A stretch of DNA of 64,000 nt. Origin: Melanocharis versteri. Its lineage: Eukaryota > Chordata > Aves > Passeriformes > Melanocharitidae. Position 1 is the first letter of the stretch. Each line of letters starts with the position of its first letter. The stretch is taken from positions 1 through 64,000 of the forward strand of contig VZTG01001889.1 of NCBI GenBank assembly GCA_013397845.1, read 5' to 3'. The position numbers and the translations under genes were made by a program. Of this stretch, positions 1 through 10,158 are shown in pieces. Under the pieces are notes generated by a model. It searched no databases. It was not told the DNA's origin and worked only from the letters and a program-made list of their open reading frames with translations.

Positions 1-44
1 TTTACTCCATTAAACAGCTTACTCTGCTTTGGATTCCTTTTCAG

Positions 45-124
45 GGATACCACCTCAGGCTGTGAAACGGCATGAAAGTAATGGCTTAAAGAATGATATC
101 TTTGAAGAATGGAATAATGGTTAA
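45..124 (+). CDS. Possible terminal coding exon of an unidentified gene entering from the left edge (partial)
   Basis: A polypyrimidine tract and TTTTCAG acceptor end at 44. The sequence after it reads as two bases of a split codon, then 25 codons (beginning IPPQAVKRHESNG and ending IFEEWNNG) and a TAA at 122-124. An AATAAA-type signal (GAATAAAA) follows near 970, which would give a 3' UTR of about 850 nt. In mammals the gene beyond the IRF1 3' end is an SLC22A4/SLC22A5 carnitine transporter, but this peptide does not match the C-termini I remember for those, so I give no name. It could be a chance ORF behind a fortuitous acceptor. Composition and the acceptor support it; family recognition is absent. 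Confidence 0.3.
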
Positions 125-3100
125 TTTTCTCTTATTTTCAACTGCTTTTTCTGCCCTTTTTAATTTTTTAAGTCCTTTCTATTATTACCGTGGTAGCACT
201 GCAGCAAGTGTTCAGTTCTAAGTTGTCCATATTGCCAGCTTCTGGCTACCTTCAGAAAACTTTCCACTGGTTTCATATAGAAATCACAAGCAGTAGAGAT
301 GATTAAAACTGCAAAAATCTTCTCATCTAAGTTGCTCTGCTTCTAGAGCAGGACCATGTCTTTGATCCGCTCCTAACTAGACAACTTTCATCAGTCATGG
401 GGGAGTCCCACATTCAGGAGCTAAGCAACCACAGCCGTAAATGGCAGGTGTAAATGACAGAAAGTATATTGAAATTCTCTTTGTACTGCAGCGTATAGCA
501 ATGAAGGAAGTTGAATTCACCTTCTTGGAAGGTTTTAAAATGCTCAATAACTTTAGGACTTGAGCTAAGCCATCCTAACCATTGTTACGTATGTCTGTGT
601 AGACAGTCTCAGAGTTTCCATCAGTGCCGGAGGAATGTCATTTAACCCACCTCATCATCACTAGATGCAAAGCTGCAGTTACTGCATAGTATCAACAACA
701 CATTGTACTGGGTGGGCTTTTGCATTTAAACACTGAGTAATGTTTCAGAGACAGGTGTTTCGTGGGGGAAAAACCCCTAACTGTAAAATATTTAAAATAA
801 TAGTTACATTTAAAAGTGAAAAACATATCTAAAAACTTTCATTTCTAGAGGTATTACTAGCAAAAACTGTACCAGAATGAGTGACACTTTTGATTATGAC
901 AGCAGAACTCTACCATGGATGCTCTTGCTCTGGAACATTCCTTAAGAAATTAAGCCTTCACTAGAAATGAATAAAAATCCACTGAAATATTGGACTTGAT
1001 TGCAAATACTATGGCCAAACAGTTATACAGTTATAATGGTAATAAGGGGACTAAAAGTTAAATCAATACAGTATGACATAGATCAAATATTACTTGTGCC
1101 TTAATGTTCTCACAGAAGATTGTACAAACCTCTGTTTTTGTGGGTTTGTTCTATCCCTTTAGATGTATATTTATAATATACATATTATTATATGTATATC
1201 ATATATATTATATATATTATAGAAATATATATAGATTATACTAATTTCATCCCCACAGTATGAGAACTATCGCGGCTCACTGGCTGCGTGTGGCTAGCTT
1301 GGTAGCCAGGAGCACGCGTCCTTCCCTGGCCGNTGACCAGCGAGCCCTCCCTGTGAACTCGGCCACAGCCTAGCCAGGGAGTGCAGGCAGGCTGTGATCC
1401 ACCACAACAAGAACATTTATGACAAGACTGGATGACCTCATGCAACTTTTGATAAGTAAAGAAGTAGAAGCCAGAAAAGACAGGCAAAATTGCTAATTGC
1501 AGATGGAAAAAGAGAGGCAGACAAAACAAAACAAAAAATAATAATTAGAATCTCCACTATTTTCTGTGAAAATAAAGGCACAGACAAGAAAGAACAACTG
1601 CAAAATCATCACTAGAAAAGTACGGTTTATCCAGCTCAAGTATTTTGTAGTACATTCCTTGTGTTTTTTCATGCCAGACAGCTTAACCATTAAAGGTTTC
1701 CCTTTTCTCTTTCTGTACTACAGCTAGAGAGAATGCTGTGTCATTGCTGACAAGCTGCTATTCTCAGTGGTACCCAGCTGAAAGTCCTGTATCAAGTGAT
1801 TCGCTGTCTCACTTTAATATGGCATAACCTCAACCACTTGCAGTTTCAGCACCTGACATTGCCCAGCCTTATAATTCTTTGTTTCTTGACAGGTTAGGCT
1901 CCTTGGCAACTAGCATTTGTAAGTACCTGAAACTATGCAGAATTTTCACTATTAGATAATACCAAATGAGTCACACTGGCAGATTATCTAGGCCACCCAA
2001 AGCAGAGAGGGGGGAATGAGAGCACAAGAAGAAAGTACAATCTGCTGGTTTTGATTCTTAAGCAGCAGTGAAAACAGCAATAGGGCTAACATCTTAGAAA
2101 CCAAAATTAACACAAATGCTCCTGGGGTAATTCTTGCAGAAAAAAAAAAATACTTCATTCTGTGTTCAAAGGCCTGGAATATTTAGCTTTGGAAAATCAA
2201 TTAATTTACAAACGTAACTGCAGGAGGGAGCCACCACTGTTATAATTAACCTTTATGTATGTATAATCTTTAGTGGGGAACCATCCTCATGATGCACATT
2301 TTAGTCTCATTTATAAGAAAAGAGGCATTGATGAGTGGCTTCAATGAAAAATATCCTAAATATACTCTGAATAGAATAAGGATCCAAAAGAGCAAGTATT
2401 TCAGGAAAGCCTGAGATATTGCCTGTGACGAGATCCCTTCTAAGAGGTTCACTTAAGGTACTAAATCCTCCCTCTAAATACTGGCAGATTAGTGAGAGGA
2501 GAAAAGCAATCTTTTTTTATGGTCCTTTGGGAAGACAGGGTTTGCAGGGAATTTGGTACTTTCTAGTATATAGTCTACATTCCAAGAAAGATTATTAAAT
2601 ACTGAAACAATCTATGGAAGATGGAGTCGTTGTGAATTATAGTCCAGTGCATAGCAGTCTCAGAAAGGAACCCATCAAAGCCCTTTAAATCCCAACACAC
2701 AAGTTGTGAGTTGGCAGTGTATGCCAGTTTTCACCAAATCACAGCAAAATGCAGATCACAGAAAGAGGCCATTAGGTCAGATACAAGCAGTATGAAAGAG
2801 GAAAGCATCAACGTAAGAGCATAAACCTAAGAGTCCCAAAGAGTGTAGTATAAGAAATGTCAGTATTCTTATTGATATTAGCAGAAAATTGCAATGAGTC
2901 TATGAAAATTACAAACAAGGCAAAAGAAAAGGGGAGCGATGACCACTCTGGGATAGTGTTTCCTAAAAGGGATTTTCAAATTATAGAGGTGGTATCATCC
3001 TTTAATCCAAAGGAAGATATTAAAATGACAGTAAAGGAAACAGAAAATGCGAGAAAGACTCAGGGCAGCATACTTACAGATAGAAGTGCTACTGAGAAAA

Positions 3101-3679
3101 CTGACACCAATGAATTAACATTGTACATTGTTACCACTTGATTTGTCTTCACTGATGTGCAGATTCTGAGCCTGTCAAGACCATTATCAGACCTGGATTC
3201 CATTGGCCAAAGACTTGAAAGCAAGATCCTGCAGCAAGGGCTTCCTTCTACTAACATGAAATAAAGCCCAACCTCTGCTGAATTAATTCATCCCAGTTTA
3301 ATCCATGTGCTGAGAAGGTCTCTGCCTTCCCAGAACCACCTGATGCATTAGAAGTTGTATTTTTTATGAATTAGAAAAATAGATCTCATATTCCCATAGG
3401 CACAAGTGCATGAGTGTATACATTGTATCTTAATTATCTAGTCTTCTGGGGCTGTTAGACTTTTTTGAGGAGGTTTGAACAAGGGATCAGTCCTCACACA
3501 TTTGGGTCTTCACTTATCTGTGCAACTCCATATAGATTTATTATCCTAAAAATAGATTCTTGTACCCTAGCTAGATATTATCTAGAGATTATTTGGCTGC
3601 TGCACCGCAAATTAAATTAAGGATGTTAAAAAGGAATTTAAATAAAACATGTTTTGGAAAAAGAGTATACCTATTTCAG
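125..3679. other. Intergenic stretch left of the ERV
   Basis: Mostly AT-rich unique sequence with no coding exon I can support. It holds an AT microsatellite at about 1,163-1,240. A GC-richer patch at about 1,260-1,395 contains an ambiguous base (n) at 1,333, suggesting a difficult-to-assemble spot. The short ORFs here lack splice support or family similarity. Confidence 0.5.
1163..1240. repeat. AT-rich (TA/ATAT) microsatellite
   Basis: About 80 bases consist almost entirely of TATAT/ATATAT steps interrupted by single bases. This is a low-complexity tract with no gene signal. Confidence 0.75.
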
Positions 3680-4096
3680 TGTAGCAAGGGGGAACAAAGC
3701 GACACGGACCCTCTTATGCATGCGACAGAGATCACTTTATTGCAGAAATCACCCCTTTTTATATCTGTAATCTCCACTGGACATAACTGAAACCAAACCA
3801 AAGCCTAACAGAACTTAACAGAAGAAGAGCACCCATTGGCTGGCTCAGCTGCAGTGCTGCTGTCCACGAGTCCTACCACCCAATCAGCTTCCCGTTCATA
3901 TCCTGTCCGCGTGCTCTTCCAGCCAATCACAATCTCACTTCCAGCTGTCACTCAACGGACTCTCTCCTCACTCCAAACTGCCTCTCACCCCTCAACCGAC
4001 TTCCAACCGTCTAGCCTGCAGCTGTGCCTTTCCCACAGGGCCTTATGGTGAGCACCAGCCTTAACACCTTTAACAAATATAACCCCATATTCCACA
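3680..4096 (-). repeat. 3' LTR of the ERV
   Basis: A 417-bp terminal repeat, nearly identical to the copy at 8,837-9,248. On the element strand it carries a TATAAAAAG box and downstream an AATAAA polyadenylation signal (reverse complement TTTATT near 3,737-3,742). Relative to the other LTR it has an extra AACCA inside the ACCAAACCAAAG stretch. It abuts the polypurine tract, which identifies it as the 3' copy. Confidence 0.93.
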
Positions 4097-4111
4097 TTTC
4101 CCCCCTCTTTT
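4097..4111 (-). other. Polypurine tract of the ERV
   Basis: On the element strand this reads AAAAGAGGGGGGAAA, ending exactly at the TGTGG of the 3' LTR. Retroviruses use such a tract to prime plus-strand DNA synthesis. Its position fixes the LTR boundary. Confidence 0.85.
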
Positions 4112-4247
4112 ATTTAAGGAACGAAAACCTGCTAAGAAAAACCTAAACAACTCCTAAAACATTAGTAACTGTGACAACAATAATAACAGTAACAACTTCT
4201 CAAAAACTGTAACATACCTATAACATAGCAACTACATACACATGGGA

Positions 4248-5010
4248 TCAGGTTGGTGCAACAAAAGGTCGCACACACCTTGATGGAACCCACTCCACAT
4301 GGTGGCCTGTGGAGATGCAGGCATAACCCCTTCCCCATTTTAGTAAGTCCAGGGGTCCTTTCCATTGCCCAGTCCGTAAGTCCTTCACCATTACTACAGG
4401 TCTTAAATAAGCCTCTGTGTCCAAGGAATACTGTCTCTCGCATGCAGTCTGTCTGATCTCATCTCGATTTTAAAAATTGAGGACATACAGGGCTTTAGCT
4501 AATCTGTTGTGAGGGCACCCCAACTCTCCCTACTTTTGTTTTTCAAGCATAGTCTTTAGGGTTCTATGGGCACACGCGACAATAGCTTGCCCTGTGGGAG
4601 AGTGGGGAATTGCCCATATTGTGAGATATACCCCATTGCTGCAAGAAGTTACGAACTCGCTCCAAGGTGTAGGCAGGTCCATTGTCTGTTTTGATGGAAT
4701 CGGGAAGGCCCAGAGTGGCAAAACAGGTAAGCCAAAGCTGGATAGCATCACAGGCCTTTTCTCAGGTGCGGAGAGTTGCCATTAGAAAACGAGAATAGGT
4801 GTCAATAGATACATGAACATATTTTAAGTGACCAAACTCTGCGATATGGGTGACATCAGTTTGCCAAATGGAGCTAGCAGTTAAACCTCGCGGGTTAGTG
4901 CCTTCTGCTAAAGGAGCAGGAGCAACCTCTCGACAGGAGGGACAAGACAGCAGGATATCAGGAGCTTGTGAGGAAGTTAATTGAAATTGCTTGCGAAGAG
5001 AGCGAGCATT
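4248..5010 (-). pseudogene. ERV integrase (broken)
   Basis: Integrase inserts viral DNA. All three domains are recognisable. The N-terminal zinc-binding HHCC region straddles 5,010, with a stop codon at 5,011-5,013 inside it. The catalytic core has WQTDVTHI (Asp at about 4,855-4,857) and KTDNGP (Asp at 4,684-4,686). The C-terminal SH3-like domain ends in TGA at 4,248-4,250. A TGA lies near 4,760. At least one single-base frameshift falls between the second Asp and the expected catalytic Glu. Allowing for it, the D-x35-E spacing lands on codon 4,575-4,577, which is GCG (Ala) instead of a Glu codon. The copy is therefore catalytically dead as well as interrupted. Confidence 0.85.
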
Positions 5011-6304
5011 CTAGTGGAAAACATCATGAGATAACTTGGCTTGTGCAAAAGTATTTGGTACCATGTCTGTCATCACAGTGATGTCTGCATAGTTGTTACC
5101 TTCTGCAATAGGGCCAGGTAAACCTGTGCGTGAGCTAAAATGTAACACATAAAAATCATGTTGCCAGCTGTTAATCAAGGTCCACAATGTTCTCAACTCT
5201 GTAAACAAAAGCTGGTTATTAACATGTTTTAAATATGAAGATTCTAAATGGAATACCACATTGGCAGCATATGAGGAGTCAGTTACGATGTTAAGTGGTT
5301 CCTGTGAGAACAACTGAAAGGCATATTGAATAGCTGCCAATTCTAAAATTTGCACGGAAGCATCCTTTAACGTTAATACCCTCTTATGCCACTGGACAGA
5401 GTCACCTACACGCTAAATCACTGCAGCTTTGTTGGTTTTGCTGGATGCATCTGTAAAAACAGTTGGTCCATTGACAGGGGTCATGCTGCAGTGACATTTT
5501 GCATACAAGGGAAGGTTACCCATTTCTGTCCATAAATGATGTGAGTGATAATGGATAGATAATTGTCCATAAAAATCTGCAAGCAAAATTTGAAAGTTAG
5601 TGTCTTCTGATAGCAACCATGACAAATTGTCTTTACTTGCAGGTATGTAGATAATATGTGGATCTTGGCCATTAGGAGTTTGTAGTCGCTCTCTGCCTTT
5701 TTAAATTAAATATGAGAACATTTCATTAACAGTCCACACAGTCTTTGCTGCTGTGTAAGGTAGGAGTAGCCATTCTAATACATGTAAAGGGTCTTTATCA
5801 TTAGTGAACCATTGGAACAGAACAGCAAAAGGTTGAAATTTGCTAGCAATTATGGCAAGGCACACAGATTTATCAGAATCCCACCTCCAATTTTGTTGGT
5901 TTTCTAGTGCTTGAGCACAGTGTGCAAGGGCAGTTTTAGCTTCTGGGGTCAGCTGTCGACGTGAATGCAGGTGGGGGTTTCCTCTGAGTAAGTCAAATAA
6001 AGGGTGTAAAAGTTCTGTGGGTAGACCCAAAACAGGATGCAGCTAATTCAAAGAACCTAGCAGTTTTTGTAATTCATTTAAAGTTAGGGTGTCTTTAACA
6101 CAATAACTAAGGGCCAGTTGAGGGGATCATTGTGGGTGATGGAAGCCCAGGTTGAAGAGCACCCATAGGTTCAATAACTGCATTTACTGCCCGTAAATCA
6201 TGCAATAATTGCCATTTGCCATTTTTCTTAGGTATACAGAATATAGGGGTGTTCCAGTGGCTAGACAATGGACAGATATGGCCTAAAGACAATTGCTCTT
6301 CCAC
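5011..6304 (-). pseudogene. ERV reverse transcriptase / RNase H (internally deleted)
   Basis: Reading leftward from 6,304, the fingers region is recognisable (HDLRAVNAVIEP, GLPSPTMIP). Near 6,105 the sequence jumps to what should be the end of the thumb/connection (LNELQKLLG), and the palm with the YxDD polymerase motif is absent. I infer a deletion of several hundred bases. Downstream segments from 6,030 to 5,701 match the connection domain. RNase H motifs follow at 5,625-5,011 (TVFTDASS, LELAAI, IVTDSSYAA, TGLPGPIAEGN), broken by stops near 5,413 and 5,701. The family assignment is firm; the deletion is inferred from missing motifs. Confidence 0.85.
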
Positions 6305-6422
6305 AAGCTGTTTTAAGTTTAGTAGCCGATCCTTTCATAGGGGCCATTGGTCGACCCACACGGGGTCTTCAGTCTGCCATGTGAGTTTACATATGTCCAG
6401 TATTTGATTTTGGAACGGCTGA

Positions 6423-7197
6423 TCAATGGCCCCTATGAAAAAGGTGTTTTGGCAAGGTTGAGTCTATTTGTATGGTGGTTCCAAATTGTCCCAGAACATC
6501 TCTTCCCCATAATGTGCACGGTATAGCAGCAATAGATGGTGCAATGTGGGCAGTTTGCCCATCAGGGCCAAGGACAAGCCGAAGGTGAGTGCTTTGTCTA
6601 GGGCACTGTACTCCTCCCACCTCAATTAGGGTCGATGTGGGACTCACTGTGGGCCAATTACTAGGCCATTCACTGCTTTTAATAACAGAGACATCAGCTC
6701 CAGTATCAACAAGCCCTTTAAATTTTTTGCCATCTATATTGCATATCAGGGTTGGCTGAGCTATTGTAATGGAGCTTGTCCAGAAAACCTGTGGCTACCA
6801 AAGTTACCTGTGCTACTTTTACCCTTACCACTAGGGCTTTTTTTGGAAAAAGAAGTTGTACAATGCATTGACCTGCAGGTATAAAGCAGGGTAGCACGGG
6901 AGTCCATAGCATAATTTGTATTTCACCTTCATAATCTGAATCAGTAACTCCAGGTAGCACAAAAAAACCCAATTTAGCAGCAGAGGAACACCCTATTAGA
7001 AAGGCATGCATGTTCTTACCAAGGGGTCCCCACACTCCAGTAGGAGCTAGTTGTACTGAAGATGTCATGAGAGTTACTGACTCTCTGGAGGTGAGGTCCA
7101 GCCCTGCACTGCCTGTGGTTGCAGGTAGGAGCTTGCTTGCCAAATATTTTGCCTTGCATTTCTTTGATTCTGTGGGGCGCGCGGACCTGCCCCCCAA
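6423..7197 (-). pseudogene. ERV dUTPase and aspartic protease (pro), frameshifted
   Basis: From 7,197 to 6,718 an ORF carries dUTPase motifs GSAGLDL and GVTDSDYEGEI, followed by IPAGQCIVQLLFP. Betaretroviruses encode dUTPase at the start of pro. The aspartic protease follows in a different frame: its active site DTGAD lies at about 6,693-6,707, and the rest of the domain runs to 6,423 (GRDVLGQFG). The frame change just upstream of DTGA is not at the usual gag-pro slippage position, so I read it as a mutation. Confidence 0.85.
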
Positions 7198-7229
7198 CGG
7201 AAGTTTCCCAGTTGTATAGCCTTCCCTTT

Positions 7230-8668
7230 TACAGAGTACCGCGAATGGCAGTCAGTAGCCCAATGCTTCCCTTTTCCACACCGAGGACAATCTCTAGGTG
7301 GTATTTTTATCCCGTCCCCTTGTCGAGGGCAATCCCTTTAAAAATGATCCATTGAACCGCAGTTGAAACAACCTCCCGTCCATGTGTCCGGGACCCAGAA
7401 GTGCGCGGCTAAAGCCGCGGCCAGAGAGTTGGTATGATGAGCGGCAGTACCCACATTTTGGCATGCCCTAACCATATCTGCTATGTCACAAGTATGCGGG
7501 TTACAAACAGCGAGCAGTGCTTTTCTACAGTCTTTATTTGTGTTTATGAAAGCAAGCTGCTGTAACAGAATAGCTCTGGCCTCATCGTTATCGACTTGCC
7601 GGGAGAGCACGGCTTGCAGTCTGTCCAGGAACTGTACAAATGACTCCGCTAGACCCTGTAGAATGTTAGCGAAAGACATGTTAGAATCGATGCCTGTTCC
7701 GGGAGTCGCCGCAGGGCTTGCAGGACTAGGCAGGTGATGATATCATACACATCACGCGGATAGTCCGTCTGCACTGCAGGGACTGCGTACAGACCCTCTC
7801 CGGTCAGCTGCGGGACAGCAATAAGTGGGTTTCTGTCTTGCGGCACTTCCGCCTGGGTAGCGCACAGCTCGCGGTAATCGGCGAGCCAGACCGCGAACTG
7901 CATCATTGTTAAGATCATCCTCGTTATGCTTTTCCAGTCATTAGGTGAGAGGACGTACGCGGTACTTATGGACTCTAGATAACTTAAGATGTGATAGGAG
8001 GATACACCGCTTTCCTTTACTAGCATCCTCAGTTCTTTAATTACGTTATAGTCTAGTTGCCAGTAAGCTGGGCATCGGTTCGGCGCGTATGTGACCGGAC
8101 AGGCAGTAATGACTGCCAGGTCACCTTCCTCCATCGCGGCTTCCCTACACTTCCGCCAATGCTGGGTCACAATATCATTACTATGGGCAGGAAGCGAGTT
8201 CAATGCTTGCTCGTGGTGTGGGAGCTCCGCCTCGAGGGGACCAACTGCGCAGGGATTTTTATTGGGGTAAAGTAATCCTGTGGGAAATGGGTTAATCTTG
8301 GGGTAGCCTGATGCATCGGATACGGGTTCTGGTGGCGCTGAGGGCTCAAGGGGATCGTGTTCTGAAGCCGAGCAATGGCCGACATTCGCGCGACTTCTGT
8401 TAATGGCCACCATGATTGTCCCCCATGTAGCGAGGTGCCCACAAGCTTCGGCATCGCTGTCCCTGGCAGTATCAAAAAGTCTCTGCCCTACCGCTTGCCA
8501 GGCTTCTGATTGAAGAGGCCCACTAAAGGGAAAATCTTTAATGTAATTGGACACCCATTCCAGCAGGGTGCTTAACTTCGCATTGGCAACGTCAATAGTT
8601 TGCCGATGTAGGAGCCGCCATAATAGGTCCAAGCTCCTGCTTTGTTCCAGGGACATTCCATCTCCCAT
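7230..8668 (-). pseudogene. ERV gag (frameshift and nonsense)
   Basis: The ATG at 8,668 opens 339 codons of matrix/capsid, with a proline-rich linker (PLEPSAPPEP) and a capsid N-terminal domain (AYWQLDYNVIKELR, WLADYRELC). Near 7,700-7,735 the frame is lost and capsid continues in another frame from 7,679, including the major homology region (QGLAESFVQFLDRLQ). Two CCHC zinc knuckles follow: the first (CFNCGSMDH) is interrupted by a stop at 7,338-7,340, and the second (CPRCGKGKHWATDC) is complete. Both lesions would block a full Gag polyprotein. Confidence 0.88.
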
Positions 8669-8816
8669 ATTGCTTCTACAGGTTACTCACCTGATAGGTG
8701 AGGTGTGTGCACTTGAATTCCTTGAGTTCCTTCCTGAACTCCTCCCGGTCGACCAATTCGTGACCCAGTGGAAGTTGCTACTGGAGCAGTGCATACCCTT
8801 CACCACCTTTATAGGT

Positions 8817-8834
8817 CCCGATTCGGGCCAGCCA
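8817..8834 (-). other. Candidate ERV primer binding site
   Basis: Two bases downstream of the 5' LTR on the element strand, an 18-mer begins TGGCTGGCCCG. It starts with the TGG expected to pair with a tRNA CCA end. I could not assign the tRNA from memory. Confidence 0.5.
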
Positions 8835-8836
8835 TT

Positions 8837-9248
8837 TGTAGCAAGGGGGAAAAAGTGACACAGACCCCCTTATGCATGCGACAGAGATCACTTTATTGCA
8901 GAAATCACCCCTTTTTTATATCTTTAATCTCCACTGGACATAACTGAAACCAAAGCCTAACAGAACTTAACAGAAGAAGAGCACCCATTGGCTGGCTCAG
9001 CTGCAGTGCTGCTGTCCACGAGTCCTACCACCCAATCAGCTTCCCGTTCATATCCTGTCCGCGTGCTCTTCCAGCCAATCACAATCTCACTTCCAACTGT
9101 CACTCAACGGACTCTCTCCTCACTCCAAACTGCCTCTCACCCCTCAACCGACTTCCAACCGTCTAGCCTGCAGCTGTGCCTTTCCCACAGGGCCTTATGG
9201 TGAGCACCAGCCTTAACACCTTTAACAAATATAACCCCATATTCCACA
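8837..9248 (-). repeat. 5' LTR of the ERV
   Basis: A 412-bp copy of the repeat at 3,680-4,096, ending TTCCACA on the plus strand and beginning TGTAGC. It contains the same TATA-like and AATAAA elements and lies upstream of gag on the element strand. The right flank TTTTAG pairs with TTTCAG at 3,674-3,679 as the target duplication. Confidence 0.93.
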
Positions 9249-10027
9249 TTTTAGTATTTAAGTGTCCTTAAAGATGTTGGCAGGAGTCATTTCTCCTTTG
9301 TACATGTAACACGTTGGTTCACATATGTCATTATAACATATGCTTCTTTCAAGCATATGGTTCACATATGCTCTTTTCAATCTGAGTGTTATACTAGGAT
9401 ACAGCTAAAGTCAAATTTAAGATAGTGAACTGAAGGAAACTATCTTGTACTGCATAAAGTACACCTCTGGAATTTTCAGTTCTTTTCTGCAGTGTTACAA
9501 ATGCCTTCATAAAAGGTATCATGGCTAATGAGCAAAAAAAAAAACCTAAGGAAAGAAAAAACAAACAAACAACAAAAAAAACAACCCTGTGCCTGTGGTA
9601 TGTTCATTGCATGTTTGTGGTTAATATTTCCCAGGCTGCTTCAAGGTGAGGATAAGTTCAGTCATCACACTGCCTCTCACCAGAGTCTGCTGGTGTTTCT
9701 AAATTACTCTGAAAAAAAATTGTGAAAAATGAACCTGTGGTAAATTTCATCATCCTTGTTATGTGTTTTCAAATGGGGACACAACACAGAACCCGTGTGT
9801 TCAGGTCACGCTCAGCACCCCTCATGATGGGTGCAATCCCATGTGCTCTGCTGTGATTTACTTGAATGTCCCTACATTTCCAGCTGTGCTGCTTTCCTCC
9901 TTTGCACTAGAAATCTTGCATCAGCTCGTGGTTGTTGTGGGTGGAAGCCCCCAGCCACTGACCACAGGAACCCCAGCAGCTCCCAGTGCTCCAGTGGAGC
10001 GAGGCTTTGAATGGGAGACTTCAAAGT

Positions 10028-10158
10028 GTTTGAGGCCTGGTTGGACGGGGCTCTGAATCAACCTAGTCTAGTGGAAGGTGTCCCTGCCCATGGTGGGGGT
10101 GGGAACAAGATGGTCTTTAAGGTCCCTTCCAGCCCAAACAATTCTGTGGTTCTATGAA
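10028..10158 (+). mobile_element. CR1 LINE 3'-end fragment
   Basis: Contains the CR1 tail: CTAGTCTAGTGGAAGGTGTC, then GGTCTTTAAGGTCCCTTCC, then the terminal ATTCTGTGGTTCTATGA. 5'-truncated, plus orientation. Confidence 0.9.

Larger units (their letters stand above)
3680..9248 (-). mobile_element. Class II (ERVK/betaretrovirus-like) endogenous retrovirus, env-less, full length with both LTRs
   Basis: A 5.57-kb provirus lies on the minus strand: 5' LTR (8,837-9,248), primer-binding-site-like stretch, gag, dUTPase/protease, pol, polypurine tract, 3' LTR (3,680-4,096). The LTRs open TGTGG and close CTACA on the element strand and differ by only about six substitutions plus a few small indels, so the insertion is evolutionarily recent. 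The flanks carry a near-perfect 6-bp target duplication (TTTCAG left, TTTTAG right). Two zinc knuckles in gag and a dUTPase fused upstream of protease place it in class II. Only about 150 bp separate the end of integrase from the polypurine tract, so there is no env. Frameshifts, stop codons, a deletion in reverse transcriptase and loss of the integrase glutamate show that this copy is defective. Confidence 0.93.

Noticed and set aside
4097..4247. Possible env remnant between integrase and the 3' LTR
   Set aside because: Only about 150 bp, including the polypurine tract, with no envelope motif.
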